From NCBI GenBank assembly GCA_000969725.1, contig JXSR01S004114.1: a stretch of DNA of 33,431 nt. One strand, 5' to 3'. Source of the DNA: Ophiothrix spiculata (taxonomy: Eukaryota; Echinodermata; Ophiuroidea; Amphilepidida; Ophiotrichidae). The position numbers were made by a program, and so were the translations under genes. A model generated the notes under the pieces. The model was not told the origin of the DNA. It ran no database searches and saw only the letters and a list, made by a program, of their open reading frames with translations. Positions 1-11,098 of this stretch are shown here, one piece after another; position 1 is the first letter of the stretch; each line of letters begins with the position of its first letter.

Positions 1-210
1 CCCCCCCCCCCGGGGTAATGACAATGTACTATATTTTGATGTAAGTCAAACACACTCAGAACCATTACATATAGTAGCTAATAGTTCTGGATCATTACAT
101 CTAAATCTCCATTAAAGAGCTGGTTTTGCTGGAGTAGGGTTTCTTGATTTTGACACTCTTCTTGGATTTGGTTTTGAAGTCCCTCCCTATATGCTCCACC
201 GATGAGCATA

Positions 211-587
211 AAATAAACGGGGACAGCTCGCTAGTCCGACAACTCGCTAGTCCGAAAGCTCGCTGGTCAGAAAGCTCGCTAGTCCAAATTGTAATTTAGG
301 CTCGCCAGTCCGAATTGTAAAAAGGGCTCGCTAGTCCGAATTTCAAAAACAGCTTGCTAGTCCGAATTTCAAAAACAACTCGTTAGTCCGAAATTTACAA
401 AACAACTCGCCAGTCCGAATTTAAAAAACAACTCGCTAGTCCGAATTTCAAATTAGGCTCGCTAGTCAAGGATATTTTTCAAGGATATATTTTCCCCTTT
501 GAATAACGTTTCGGACTAGCGAGCCTTCTGACTAGCGAGCTTTTGGACTAGCAAGTCGTCGGACTGGCGAGCGGACCCCAAATAAAC
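211..587. mobile_element. Small inverted-repeat element built from a CTCGCTAGTCCGAA minisatellite, 8-bp TSD
   Basis: AAATAAAC is present on both sides (211-218 and 580-587) as an 8-bp target-site duplication. The element (219-579) starts GGGGACAGCTCGCTAGTC and ends as the inverse, starting GGGGTCCGCTCGCCAGTC. About nine direct copies of a roughly 25-30-bp unit containing CTCGCTAGTCCGAA fill 225-470, and about three inverted copies fill 510-575. The terminal inverted repeats are thus made of the minisatellite itself. No ORF. An 8-bp duplication fits hAT-like integration, but the ends are not typical hAT, so the superfamily is left open. Confidence 0.75.
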
Positions 588-902
588 ATGCACTCTGCTC
601 CAGGAGTGTATGGCAAGTATCCATTATGCTCTTAGTACGTATGGTCCAGGATCAACTTAGGTTATATTGTATACTCTCATCATTGTAGTAAATTTTTCAT
701 ATGTATTCTATGTAGGTTTCACCGTATGCCAATTTGTTATCTCAATTAGATGTTGCTTCTAGCAATTTTATTGAGTATAAATTTAGATTTAGATTTAGAT
801 TGCCATTATGTTGATTGGACATATGATTCAACATCCCATATGGTACATGCCCATGTGTTCCTGGGACTAAAATTCCTGACATGCTCATAGGAAGAAACTG
901 AC
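588..902. other. Intron/flanking sequence, nothing recognised
   Basis: A+T-rich sequence after the donor of EGF exon 8. It holds a short TTTAGATTTAGATTTAG simple repeat near 780-800 and nothing else recognisable. Confidence 0.6.
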
Positions 903-1019
903 CTTCTTCACACAGACTTCCCCTGTGGGTTTCAGAACACAGACAAACGAAGCCTCCCACTGTCCCCTCCACACAGGTTCCACCATTCAAGCACGGTTCA
1001 CTGAGACATCCATTCTGGG
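903..1019 (-). CDS. EGF-like domain exon 8 (last in window)
   Basis: One EGF-like module in a 117-nt exon, phase 1 at both ends. The acceptor is TTTTCTTGTTGCAG and the donor is GAAGAAG|GTCAGTTT. It reads QNGCLSEPCLNGGTC, CVEGTVGGFVCLC, SETHRGSLC. CLSEPC matches the EGF O-glucosylation site and CLNGGTC the O-fucosylation site, so with exon 6 it is one of two modules here with both sites. Open reading continues past the donor for some distance, but the phase pattern and donor support splicing at 903. The rest of the gene lies to the left of the window. Confidence 0.93.
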
Positions 1020-1085
1020 CTGCAACAAGAAAAGTCACTCTTTTTAAATCTCGATATCATGGATTACTCCAGGGAGGGGCACTTA

Positions 1086-4000
1086 TAGTCCTTGGGCCAG
1101 AAAGGATTTTGCTTTCCTAAAAGGGGACCAATTCTAGCAATGCTTTTTGGATAGGTCCATGTCTCAGGTGTATGAAATGCCATGCTAGGAAATTCGGGGG
1201 AGTAGCTTAGTCTCAGAATTCAATATGGCCGCCAAAATGGCCGCCGAAATAGCAATTAAAACGACCTTAAACAACTTGTAAAACACAAAATACCTGAAGT
1301 TATCATTGAGAAATGACTTCTTGAGCTGTAAACAATACATTTGGCTTAAAACCATGTTGTATGCATGTTTCAAATTCAAAATGGCTGCCAAAATGGCCGC
1401 CAAAAGTCCGCTAAATAGCATATTTTCATGGAAATTTAAAGAAATCACCCCTTTAACACCTAATATAATAAGTTACCGATAGAAAGAAACATTTATGGTT
1501 ATTACAAGATCAGATGTCCTCAAATTTTATCTTTCAAGTTTTAAAAATTCAAAATGGCGCCCAAAATGATGCAACTAATGGTCAAAATTATGTATATTTT
1601 CGTTCAAAAATGTCTTGACGTGACAACAAAAAAGGGCATTAAAACATGAAACATTAAAAATAATCAATAGAAAATTGGTTTTAGGGTTACACCTGAACTA
1701 TTTGCCCCAATATTAACTTGTTAATATGCATCAAATCAAAAATGACACCCATAGTGAGGTCCAAAATGGCCGACAAAATACATTCCATGTTTTAATGCCC
1801 TTTTTGTACAAAAAATATGCATTTTGGCGGCCATTTTGGACCTCAAAATGGGCAGTAATTTTTATTTGATGCATATTAACAACATAATATTGGAGAAAAT
1901 GGTTCAGATGTAGCCCTTAAAAACCAATTTTCTATTGTTTATTTTGAATACTTCAAGTTCTAATGCCCTTTTTAAAATAATATTGACATTAAGAAGGGCA
2001 TTAGAACTTTAATTATTCAAAATAAACAATGGAAAATCGGTTTGAGGACTAAATCTGAACCATTTTCTCTTATATTATGCTATTTATATGCTTTAAATAA
2101 AAATTAACGCCCATTGTGATGTCGTAAATGGCCGCCAAAATACATATTTTCTTACAAAAATGGGTCGGCTTGACATCAAAAAGGGCATTAAAACATGAAA
2201 TATTCAAAATATTCAATGGAAAATTGGTTTGAAAGTTACATCTGAACCACTGTATGCCCCAATATTATGTTGTTATCATGTTTTAAATGTAAAATGACAC
2301 CCATTGTGAGGTCCAAAATGGCCGCCAAAATGGGGTCGGCGTGACAAATAAAAGGGCAATAAAATATGGATTATTTAAAATAATCAATGGAAAATTGATT
2401 TGAGGGTTATATGTCGTTCATATGCTTGAAAATAAAACTGACGCATGTTGGAGGTTCACAATCAAGAATGGTTTAGGATGGAAGTGAAACACCCGTAAAC
2501 ACGTTACAGCAGAAATACTTCTCCAATAATTGTATTATCAGATAAAGTCATGCTGATCGAGATGGATGCCAAAACACATTTTTTGCACTCAAAAGGTGGT
2601 TAGTGGCCTTAAACAGCATTTAATACATACCAGGTGTCCCAAAAAATGGTTACATGTTGAAAAATTAAAATTTGCAAAAAGTATAGCAGTAGGAGAAATC
2701 AAACTTTGCACAACTTATAATACGTATCTCTGCTAGATGTTTGCTAAATTTAAACATTCTGTCATTATTATTTTATGAGTTTATCAATAAAGATAGATAC
2801 CTGTGTCAGAAACGTATTTTTTCAAAATTCAACAAAATCGTCAGAATGTTCGGTTGATGTAATTTTAACCCTCGTTCAATCCCATGTGAACTTGAAATTG
2901 ACATAGCCAAACGTAGGTAGCTTTATACCATAGTATAGGGTAGGGTTTCTTCTTTCCGTTGATACCAAAACCATGAAAATCCGACAAGCTGTTACGCAAT
3001 TATGACGTTATAAATTACTTCGGGTCTAAAAATTATGTCGAAATCTGGTTTATAGGGCAAACATGACCACCGATTCAAAACTTTGCTATTTCTTAATAGT
3101 GGATTTTTATCTGACTTTTGCTAATAAATAAATAAAATTATAATTTCAACATGTCCTGTAAGTTTAAGCGTCATATACTGCATATAATTATTCAAATTTT
3201 ACACACAGTTTAAACAGTTAAAGAAAGGATGTTACCCGTGAAACTTCAATATTGCAGTATTCTTCAACTTTCGCGCCACAATTTGATCGACAGGTTCAAT
3301 ATAAACAACTCATTCTGGAATGCATGGAATGCAAGTATCCATAATTTGTATAATAAATATACTGGAAGATAGCTCAATTATAATTCATTGAAAATTTGAT
3401 CAAATTTGTTTTGATATAAAGTCTGATTCTATACTATCAGTTAAAAAAGATTGCACATTAAGATAACACAAAACGCGTATTCTATTATTTTGTTGAATTT
3501 TGAATAAATGCGTTTCTGACGTAGGTTATTTTGAATATTCCATGTTTTAATGCCCTTTTTGTACAAAAAATATGCATTTTGGCGGCCATTTTGGACCTCA
3601 CAGTGGGCGTTAATTTTTATTTGAAGCATATTAACAACAGAATATTGGAGAAAATGGTTCAGATGTAGCCCTCAAAATCAAATTTTCCATTGTTTATTTT
3701 GAATACTTCAAGTTCTAATGCCCTTTTTAATGTCAAGTTCACCCATTTTTGTATGAAAATATATATTTTGGCAGCCATTTTGGACATCACTATGGGTGTC
3801 ATTTTTGATTTAAAGCACATTAACAAGTTAATATTGGGGCAAATAGTTCAGGTGTAACCCTAAAACCAATTTTCCATTGATTATTTTATATGTTTCATGT
3901 TTTAATGCCCTTTTATGTCACGTCAAAACATTTTTGAACGAAAATATACATGATTTTGGCCATTTATTTGCATCATTTTGGGCGCCATTTTGATTTTTTA

Positions 4001-4473
4001 AAACTTGAAAGATACAATTTGAGGACATATGATCTTGTAGTAACCATAAATGTTTCTTTCTATCGATAACTTATTATATTAGGTGTTAAAGGGGTGATTT
4101 CTTTAAATTTCCATGAAAATATGCTATTTTGCTGACTTTTGGCGGCCATTTTGGCAGCCATTTTGAATTTGAAACATGCATACAACACGGTTTTAAGCCA
4201 AATGTATTGTTTAGAGCTCAAGAAGTCATTTCTGAATGATAACTTCGGGCATTTTGTGTTTTACAAGTTGTTTAAGGTCGTTTGAATGAAAATATGCTAT
4301 TTCGGCGGCCATTTTGGCGGCCATCTTGAATTCTGAGACTAAGCTACTCCCCCGAATTTCCTAGCATGGCATTTCATACACCTGAGACATGGACCTATCC
4401 AAAAAGCTTTGCTAGAATTGGTCCCCTTTTAGGAAAGCAAAACCCCTTTTTTGAGCTTTTGGCCCAAGGACTA
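1086..4473. mobile_element. 3.4-kb foldback element with internal AATGGCCGCCAAAATGG repeats
   Basis: The arms are inverted copies of each other: 1086-1600 matches 3950-4473, beginning TAGTCCTTGGGCCA and including the AGGAAATTCGGGGGAGTAGC block. TTA flanks both sides (1083-1085 and 4474-4476), as in PIF/Harbinger-type insertions. Within the arms a cassette of about 150 bp is repeated in both orientations, at roughly 1585, 1740, 2100 and 2290 and again at 3540 and 3720. It contains GGCCGCCAAAATG, AAAGGGCATTAAAACATG and GAAAATTGGTTT. The centre (2440-3530) differs and has its own inverted pair (GTCAGAAACG near 2807 and near 3515), perhaps a nested insertion. No long ORF, so it is non-autonomous. 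Confidence 0.8.
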
Positions 4474-4539
4474 TTAATACAAAAGTGATTACCGGGATGT
4501 GCTGCAAACTTGGATAACAAAAATCAGGCTGTCTGGTAT

Positions 4540-4810
4540 GCCAAAAAATGTGGCATTTTGATGGGAACATTTTTCAAAATTGCCTGAAAGTAAGCGCAAT
4601 TTTTTTTTCAAAATGTCGAACAAAAATGAAGAAATTTGCGTCAATTAGCAGAAAATTTCAATTTTTGTATAAATTTGACTCAAAATGTGGGCATTTGATA
4701 TATATGGATTGGTCCTTTTTCTTGAAAATTGGTATATACATGGGTGGTACTTCAAATTTCCCAGCGGCACACCCTACCAAAATCAAACTTTAGTACCCCT
4801 TCCTTCCAGC
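4540..4810. repeat. Probable dispersed repeat
   Basis: The stretch with CATGGGTGGTACTTCAAATTT and CCCAGCGGCACACCCTACC looks like a common dispersed repeat of marine deuterostome genomes. This is from general familiarity, not a search. An 81-codon frame here has no recognisable protein signature. Confidence 0.3.
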
Positions 4811-4847
4811 TTCCCTCCTCTAAGGCATCCCCTCTGATATACTTATG

Positions 4848-5395
4848 TGTCTCAAACTTTGTGTCTACCCAATCTCCAACTCTTCAACATCTCTACTATC
4901 TATGGTGATACATGTTCCTTGGTAATCTATCATACATGCATGGGTCAACTAGAAACAAGCCCCCCCCCACTGATTTACTTATGTCTCACACTTTGTCCCT
5001 ACCCAATCTCCAAGGCAAGAACAAGTGAATTCCGCATCATCTCCACTGTCTATGATGATACACGTTCCTTGGTGATCTATCATTCATACATGGGTCAACT
5101 AGAAACAAGCACCCCCCCTGATTTACTTATGTCTCACACTTTGTTCCTACCGAATCTCCAAGGAAAGAACAAGTGAATATCGCATCATCTCCACTGTCTA
5201 TGATGATACACGTTCCTTGGTGATCTATCATACATGCATGGGTCAAATGAAAACAAGACCCCCTGATTTACTTACGTGTCTCACACTTTGTTCCTACCCA
5301 ATCTCCAAGGCAAGAACAAGTGAATGTCGCGTCATCTCCGCTATCTATGGTGATACACGTTCCTTGGTGTAAACATGGATTACTCAGGCATGGGT
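4848..5395. repeat. ~148-bp tandem repeat, about 3.5 copies
   Basis: AATCTCCAAGGCAAGAACAAGTG-type blocks recur at about 4871, 5004, 5153 and 5300. Each is followed by CTATGATGATACACGTTCCTTGG and then CATGGGTCAACTAGAAACAAG. Unit lengths are about 133, 149 and 147 bp. Frames running across it are by-products of the repeat. Confidence 0.85.
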
Positions 5396-6878
5396 CAACT
5401 TGAAAAAAGGAACAACAATTTTCAAAATCTCATGTTTATTACACCTCATAAATTATTGCCATTCATTTCTCAGTCACAAGCTTATTCCTATTTGTAACTT
5501 TTCAGAGCTGTAACTTGGATTTTTTTTTGGGGGGGGGGAATGCATATGTCCTAATGTTGGTACCAACATATGGAAAACTTCAACGTATTTTGTCTCACTA
5601 TTTAATCGATGAATAATTTTTACTGCATCACTGCACACAGCACTCGTTATACAAACGTATGGTGGAAAAGTCCAGAAATGGGCAGTATAAGTGTGACAAA
5701 CCTTAAATTCGCGCAAAAACCATTCAACGAATGGATGTAACTGGACTTTGTTACTGCTTTTACATATCTATATGAGTTGAAAATAACTTTCTAAATGATC
5801 TGGAAATATACAGTGTAAGTAAAATGAGCCGTTGTTTGATCAGAAATTCAGACAAAATTGCCGATTCGAGCTAATTCCTGTGTACAGACAACAGTTCAAG
5901 TTGTTGTATTTCACCAATTCGCGGAAAAATCTAAGGTCAGACAAAATAAAATCAGTTATGGTTGGTAAGAATATACTATAGCCATTCTAAAACGAGTGTC
6001 TATATCCTATCATATCAAAATGGCAACAGGTTGAAGTGATAAAAACACTATTTTTTTGTACAAATTTCTCAAGGACAATTGCCATTTTAAGCAAATGAGA
6101 CACATTTTACAATATGGGTTTAGCCAGGATTTGAAAGTAGGGCGTCCAAAGTCCAAGGCCAGGCGAACAGGCCGACTTCAATTAAGACAATCGTGACGTC
6201 AGCTTGATTAATATTCATACTTGACAAAGAAGACGATGATTAAGTAATACCAACATTCGACACTTCCGGCAAACGAACGAAGCCACAACGCGGTATAAAA
6301 AGCCCATTTTGAAGTCCACAAAGTACATAAATTGATCAGATTTTGTGATGATGATGATTATTGAAGATAAATTCTAACATTCAACATTTGATTTCATATG
6401 GTAAAATGCATTTTTGGAGGCCTAATTGGACGGCCTTCGCATTTTACAGGGCGTCCATTTTCGTGATCAGCTGTCCAAATGACGGTTGGACGGCTCTCTG
6501 GTTAAACCCTTGGTTGGTACCTTTCGGCCATAATATTTGTGTTTGGGTTCCCCTTAATAAATTCCAGTGGTTCCAAAAAATGAAAAAAATATACAAAGTG
6601 GTTGTCGGTAAATTTTTGAAAATTGTAAATAAATTTAGGACTTTACCTACGATTTCATTTTCTGAAGGTTTATTAGGGTGGTATAGGTTCTTTTGTGGAC
6701 CTTTGTAAACATTTTGAGGATGTAAATTGCAAATGGGGTGTGTCACAGTTTTACCTGCAGCAAATCACAAGTGGTTTGGTTAAAATCAGTACAGGTTGAA
6801 ATGCAAAATCAGAGTAACTGAAATAAAAATATTTTACAATAATTTTATTCAGATAAATCTCAAGTCAATAAATGTTAC
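5396..6878. other. Intron sequence without a recognised gene
   Basis: It holds a T/G homopolymer tract (5521-5538) and a weak promoter-like cluster at 6194-6300. It also has short repeats of GTCCAAA/GGCGTCCA around 6145-6500. A 115-codon frame at 6361-6708 overlaps an opposite-strand frame and has no known motif; I do not call it a gene. Confidence 0.5.
6194..6300 (+). promoter_or_regulatory. Possible plus-strand promoter-like cluster (CRE, ETS, TATA)
   Basis: A palindromic TGACGTCA (6194-6201) matches the CRE/ATF site. CACTTCCGGC near 6261-6270 holds an ETS core, and GGTATAAAAAG at 6292-6302 resembles a TATA box. All three lie within 110 bp inside the intron between EGF exons 7 and 8. No convincing downstream coding exon was seen, so this may be a transposon or retroelement promoter, or chance. 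Confidence 0.25.
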
Positions 6879-6995
6879 CTCTGTCGCATGTGATCCCGAT
6901 CCATCCATCCATGCATGTACACATGAACTCCAAGCCATTGTTGATGTTAGTACACTGGGCTCCATTGCTGCATGGCTGGTAGATGCAGTAATCAG
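6879..6995 (-). CDS. EGF-like domain exon 7
   Basis: One EGF-like module in a 117-nt exon, phase 1 at both ends. The acceptor is TTTCTTTTTAACAG and the donor is GACAGAG|GTAACATT. Six cysteines: ADYCIYQPCSNGAQC, then the C3-C4 stretch TNINNGLEFM, then CTCMDGWIGITC. The C3-C4 spacing is ten residues, one more than in most neighbours. There is no calcium-binding, O-glucose or O-fucose consensus. It is separated from exon 6 by about 5.8 kb, which includes the 116-bp array, an assembly gap and several transposons. Confidence 0.92.
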
Positions 6996-7284
6996 CTGTT
7001 AAAAAGAAAAGACAAACCAGTTGTCACCACTAGCCAACAGGGGTGGCTTTAGGGGCTAGGTCCCCTACAACACTTTTGCATCATAAGTCCACTATTCATT
7101 TTGATTTTTGACATTATAATTCAACTGATTATCTCTAGCTCAATATCATAACTGAAAATCATTGAGAATGTCATACCCATCTCACATTAACACATTGTCC
7201 ACTTTAGACTCCAGCCAGCAACATGTTCTTCATTGTTGTAACCTTCAGCTTATATGAATTAAAGTTATGATTATAACAATGATA

Positions 7285-7638
7285 TTGGGCTATTCCAGAA
7301 ATTAATGGTACACCCCCTAAAGAAGGCATGGGATTCCCAAATATTTTGCATGAATTTCTCAGTGGGGAATCCCAAAATCAACTTTTTCCCTCCATGGTGG
7401 TAAAGAAGGCATGGGAATTCCGAAATATTTTCGCCAATTTAGTGCATATTCCCAAAATATTCACAATTTTTTGATCAAATGGGTAAAGAAGGCACGGGAA
7501 TTCACAATTTTCTGTCTTAAGATGGAACATACCCCTAGAGAAGGCATGGAAATATCAAACCTGGAATTCCCAATTTTTCCAGAAAAAATATGGATGCCTT
7601 CTTTAAGGGGTGTACAGTTAATTTCTGGAATAGCCCAA
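7285..7638. mobile_element. TA-flanked MITE, 354 bp
   Basis: The terminal inverted repeat TTGGGCTATTCCAGAAATTA at 7285 is matched by its inverse ending at 7638, followed inward by GTACACCCC and AAAGAAGGCAT on both sides. TA duplications lie at 7283-7284 and 7639-7640. The interior repeats TAAAGAAGGCATGGGAATTC several times. The Tc1/mariner-type TA target suggests that class. The 76-codon frame inside it is a by-product. Confidence 0.85.
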
Positions 7639-7756
7639 TAAATTAATTATCCATTCAATTGAATACACATACTTGGTTGACTCATAAACCTTTTATACCT
7701 AGGGACTACCAACTATCATAAATAACAAAGAGTTAATTGGTTTACCGATGTCTCAA

Positions 7757-8270
7757 TCCTTGCCTCGATAATCCGTTACACATGATTAATTTGCCTGTCA
7801 AAATTTCCCGCCAAGTTGGATTTGAACCGCACAGAATACTTCCGGTAAACAAGTGCCCATGCAAAGTCTATGACGAAATATTTGTAACGTGACCCCAAAT
7901 ATAATGACTAAGTTAGATATGTTCCAATTAACCGAATCATTCCAAATGTCAGTTTCCTAATACTTTAGAAAAGTTTACTTGTTCATGAAACAGGTGGTGA
8001 GATTCGGACAATCGGAAAATGATAAAATCAGCTGTTAAAATCTGCAACAAATTTACAAACGAAACATACCTGTAAATCACCCAACTGGTGTATTCATGGC
8101 GCAAATTTCATTATTATTAAATTACCACGCTGTTGAGCGATGAAACTATCCACCCAATTATAGGAGCTCAAAACACCCGTCATCTTTCTCGTCACAATCG
8201 GTTGAACAAAGCAATGGCATGATTGGCTATTTTATGTGCATGGATGAACTAAGTACCGAGGCAAGGATTG
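7757..8270. mobile_element. Possible inverted-repeat element
   Basis: CAATCCTTGCCTCGATA near 7757 and its inverse TACCGAGGCAAGGATTG near 8254 form a 15-17 bp inverted pair about 500 bp apart. No clear target duplication was found, so this is tentative. Confidence 0.3.
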
Positions 8271-8787
8271 GAACCACAGATTTACCATGTTCATAATCCC
8301 TTGCTGTAAAAAATCTATGGTTGACTGCAATCTGAAGATGAGCAAGGTGATTAACTGATAGAAAAAAATCAAGTGCCCTAATTTTGTTAAGGTGCTAAAA
8401 GCCATTAACAAATTACTGGACAATAGGAATTTGTCCTGTATTTACAGGGTGTTACAAGCTTGTTGGTGTGCTACTATAAAGAGTACATATTACAGGGTGG
8501 TATTTGATGAAAACAAATTGAATATTTTGGCCTTTTGTTTCAATGAAAATGATTTGACTTACTCATGGGCATTTTAATGGTGCTATTTCTCATTTGAGAA
8601 AAATACTACATTACGTGTTTTTTTCTTAGAATATGGCTTAAAGGTGTAGGTTCCAATCACATTCTCATCCCCCAGGGCTCAACCAGAAGTAATATTTTTT
8701 TATGTCAAACTGTATACACTTAATGTCACAGACTAGAATCCTGTCCTCTGATTGATAAATTAAGGCTGTTCCATGTTACTCCCTGGC
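8271..8787. other. Intron sequence, nothing recognised
   Basis: Two overlapping opposite-strand short frames near 8232-8577 show no domain signature. No repeats or RNA genes were recognised. Confidence 0.5.
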
Positions 8788-9286
8788 GTGAAACACAGTG
8801 GCATAGCTAGGGGGGGGCAAGTGCTCCGGGCGCCACCCACATGGGGGCGCTGAATTGACAAACAGGAAAAAAGAGAAGAGAAAGAAAAAAGGGGAAAAGA
8901 GGGGAGAAAAAAGGAGAAGAGAAAAGAAAAAGAAAAAAAAAAGGGAAGAAGGGGAAAAGGTTAGGGGCTGGAGGGGGGTGTCGGGCCTGAGTCACTAAAT
9001 TCAGTTGGCAACTTAGAGTGGAAATAAGTACAGTTAGTGAAAATAGGGAGGGACTGGGAAAGAATTTACTTACATTCTACCAAATAAAATGCCTTCTCCT
9101 GAGATGCAAAGTGTGCAGAAGTTCTCTGGCTTCGGGGGGCTTTGGTTCCTCGACCCCCACCAGGGGCTTTGCCCCGGGACCCCAACAGGGGCCCTAAGTG
9201 GGCCCCTGGATCCCACCCGTTAGTGCTCGCGCATTTTAGTTTCTTGCCCTGGGCAACACATCCAATAGCTATGCGACTGTGAAACA
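8788..9286. mobile_element. hAT-like non-autonomous element with 8-bp TSD
   Basis: GTGAAACA occurs at 8788-8795 and 9279-9286. The left end, CAGTGGCATAGCTAGGGGGGG, is typical of hAT elements; the right end is the inverse of AGTCGCATAGCT. Inside are a 100-bp A/G-only tract (about 8860-8965) and a G+C-rich block with CCCAACAGGGGCCC and similar palindromes (9130-9215). No transposase frame remains. Confidence 0.75.
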
Positions 9287-10205
9287 TTGCATTGAAGGTC
9301 AATGACAAAGTCTACAAAATTAATCTTTCAGCTAAATTAATTTTTGTATCAACCCCTTTCTTTGATATATTGTGCAAAAATGTGTCTTTCAACTTTATTG
9401 TAAGAAAATATTAATGAATCAAATCGAAAATATAAAATATTTTGGAAATATTGGTTATTGGTTCACTCCATAGAAATCCCACAGTAAGTTTCACTCCAGT
9501 AACAATGAATGAGTACACTAAATTCAACAACTGCGTCCGACAGAATACCTATTTTCCATTTTTTATGCATTTACATAACAGCCTCATCCCCCATGTTGTA
9601 TACCTCTGAAGAGCAAACAAGAAACAACCTTAGAGTTAAATCTGACAAAATGCTTTTCAGAGGCTTTTTAAAAGTAAATAATACACATGTTTCATCAGCG
9701 TATCCAGAGGTTGTTGCAGAGGGAGCAAGCGCACCCCTGGGTCTGAACAGTAAAAAATAGAAATTCTTTAACCAGAGAGCCACCGGCTCAGTAACCCATG
9801 CACGAAAGCCCGTTAGCAAAAAAAAAAATGACTTCAAAGAAGCAGGCCTATAGAAAATGGTTAAAATCAATATAAAAATCATACACACACTTGTTAATAC
9901 AAAATCTATAGTTTTAAACCATAAAATATCAACATAGAAAAATGTGCTTCGTTGATGAGATATGGGACGTTTAAGTTCAGACTTTACTATACTTTTACAT
10001 ACAAATAGACATTTCAAAATCGCTCAACCGGATCTATCATAATACTAAATGCTCCGAATTCATATATATGATGCGACATGTAATTTTAATAATTTGAAAT
10101 TTCGAAGAGATTTTAACCTTACCACACCAACCCCACCCCACCCACACCCACACCCACATCTATGAAACAATAAATCAATATTTATAATTGCTGAATTAAT
10201 GCATA
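9287..10205. other. Intron sequence with hAT-like scrap and simple repeats
   Basis: Around 9696-9750 the words GCGTATCCAGAGG and GCAAGCGCACCCCTGG resemble a worn hAT end. 10128-10160 is a CCCACACCCA-rich simple repeat. The long minus-strand frame at 9571-10017 (148 codons) has no recognised motif and overlaps an opposite frame; not called. Confidence 0.4.
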
Positions 10206-10800
10206 TTGTCATATATTTTCAGTATATTTTTATCAATATATCTATGCAAGTACCATAAATGTAGCACCTTCCTATGGCCGAATACTGATTTTTTATTATT
10301 ATTTTAAATAATTTGACCTCTGACATGTGAACTTTGACCTTTGGGGGTCAAGGGTACTAAAAATATGTTCGGTATATTTTTATCAATCAATCTATGCAAG
10401 AACCATCATTCCAGCACCTTCCTATGGTCAGATACTGATTTTTGATCATTTTTTTAGTAATTTGACCTTTCTTGACCCCAATGACCCCCTGGATGACCTC
10501 CGATCAAAAATTCCTGAACACCCCGAAGGAAGCCCCACCCAAGGATGCCTCAACCCAAGTTTCTTTGAAATCGGTCGAAATCTTTAGACGAAGAAGCGTT
10601 TTAAAGAATTTTGGAAAGCGCCCTCGTTTGACCCCCGATGACCTCGGGTCGCAAAATCGCGAACACTCCCATAGCCCCTCTACCCAAGGATCATCCTGTG
10701 CAAGTTTCACGAAAATCCGTCGAAGCATATACGAGAAGAAGCATATTTACGAAAGTTGAAAGATAGACCGATAGATAGATAGACATGATCATGGTTAGAT
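10206..10800. repeat. Dispersed repeat with internal duplications (TGACCTTTGACC type)
   Basis: A block of about 160 bp (TATTTTTATCAAT, CTATGCAAG, CAGCACCTTCCTATGG, ATACTGATTTTT) occurs twice, at 10215 and 10373. It is followed by two related units of about 165 bp (ATGACCTC, CCCAAGGAT, CAAGTTTC, CGTCGAA, GAGAAGAAGC) at 10490-10600 and 10638-10750. The end is a GATAGATAGATAGACA simple repeat. This style is common in echinoderm and hemichordate genomes (general knowledge). Frames here are by-products. Confidence 0.6.
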
Positions 10801-11098
10801 AAACCCAGGCACTGCGTGCATGGGTTAAAAATGGGAAATAAAAGTTTTAAAAGAATAATAAAGACAACTAATTTTATATATTGGTATTTTATGGGGGGTG
10901 AGGAGGGGTGTAGACACATAGACTGGACCCCTGCCGTCTTGCTTAGGATCGTAACCAGGATATGCACCCTGGTGGTGCAGGATCCTGGATACACCCCTGT
11001 GTTTTAATAGGATCCTACACCTTTAAGAATTTTCTTCAACTTGTTTATGTAAATTGAACACTCTTTCAATTTGATTGGTACTACAACTATAGTATTAG
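10801..11098. other. Intron sequence before the 116-bp array
   Basis: Includes a GGAGGGGTGTAG and CTGGATACACCCCTG inverted pair at 10901-10998. The part next to 11099 is the original unduplicated intron: on the minus strand GGTCAATCTAATAC follows the last donor. Confidence 0.5.

Noticed and set aside
5474..5716. 80-codon minus frame
   Set aside because: Spans T/G homopolymer tracts and shows no conserved motif.
6361..6746. Overlapping 115- and 100-codon frames on opposite strands
   Set aside because: No domain signature on either strand; likely chance openness.
8807..8995. Phe/Leu/Ser-rich 62-codon minus frame
   Set aside because: It is the complement of a purine-only tract inside a hAT-like element.
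9571..10017. 148-codon minus-strand frame
   Set aside because: No recognisable motif, overlaps an opposite-strand frame, low-complexity hydrophobic A+T-driven composition and no splice signals of note.
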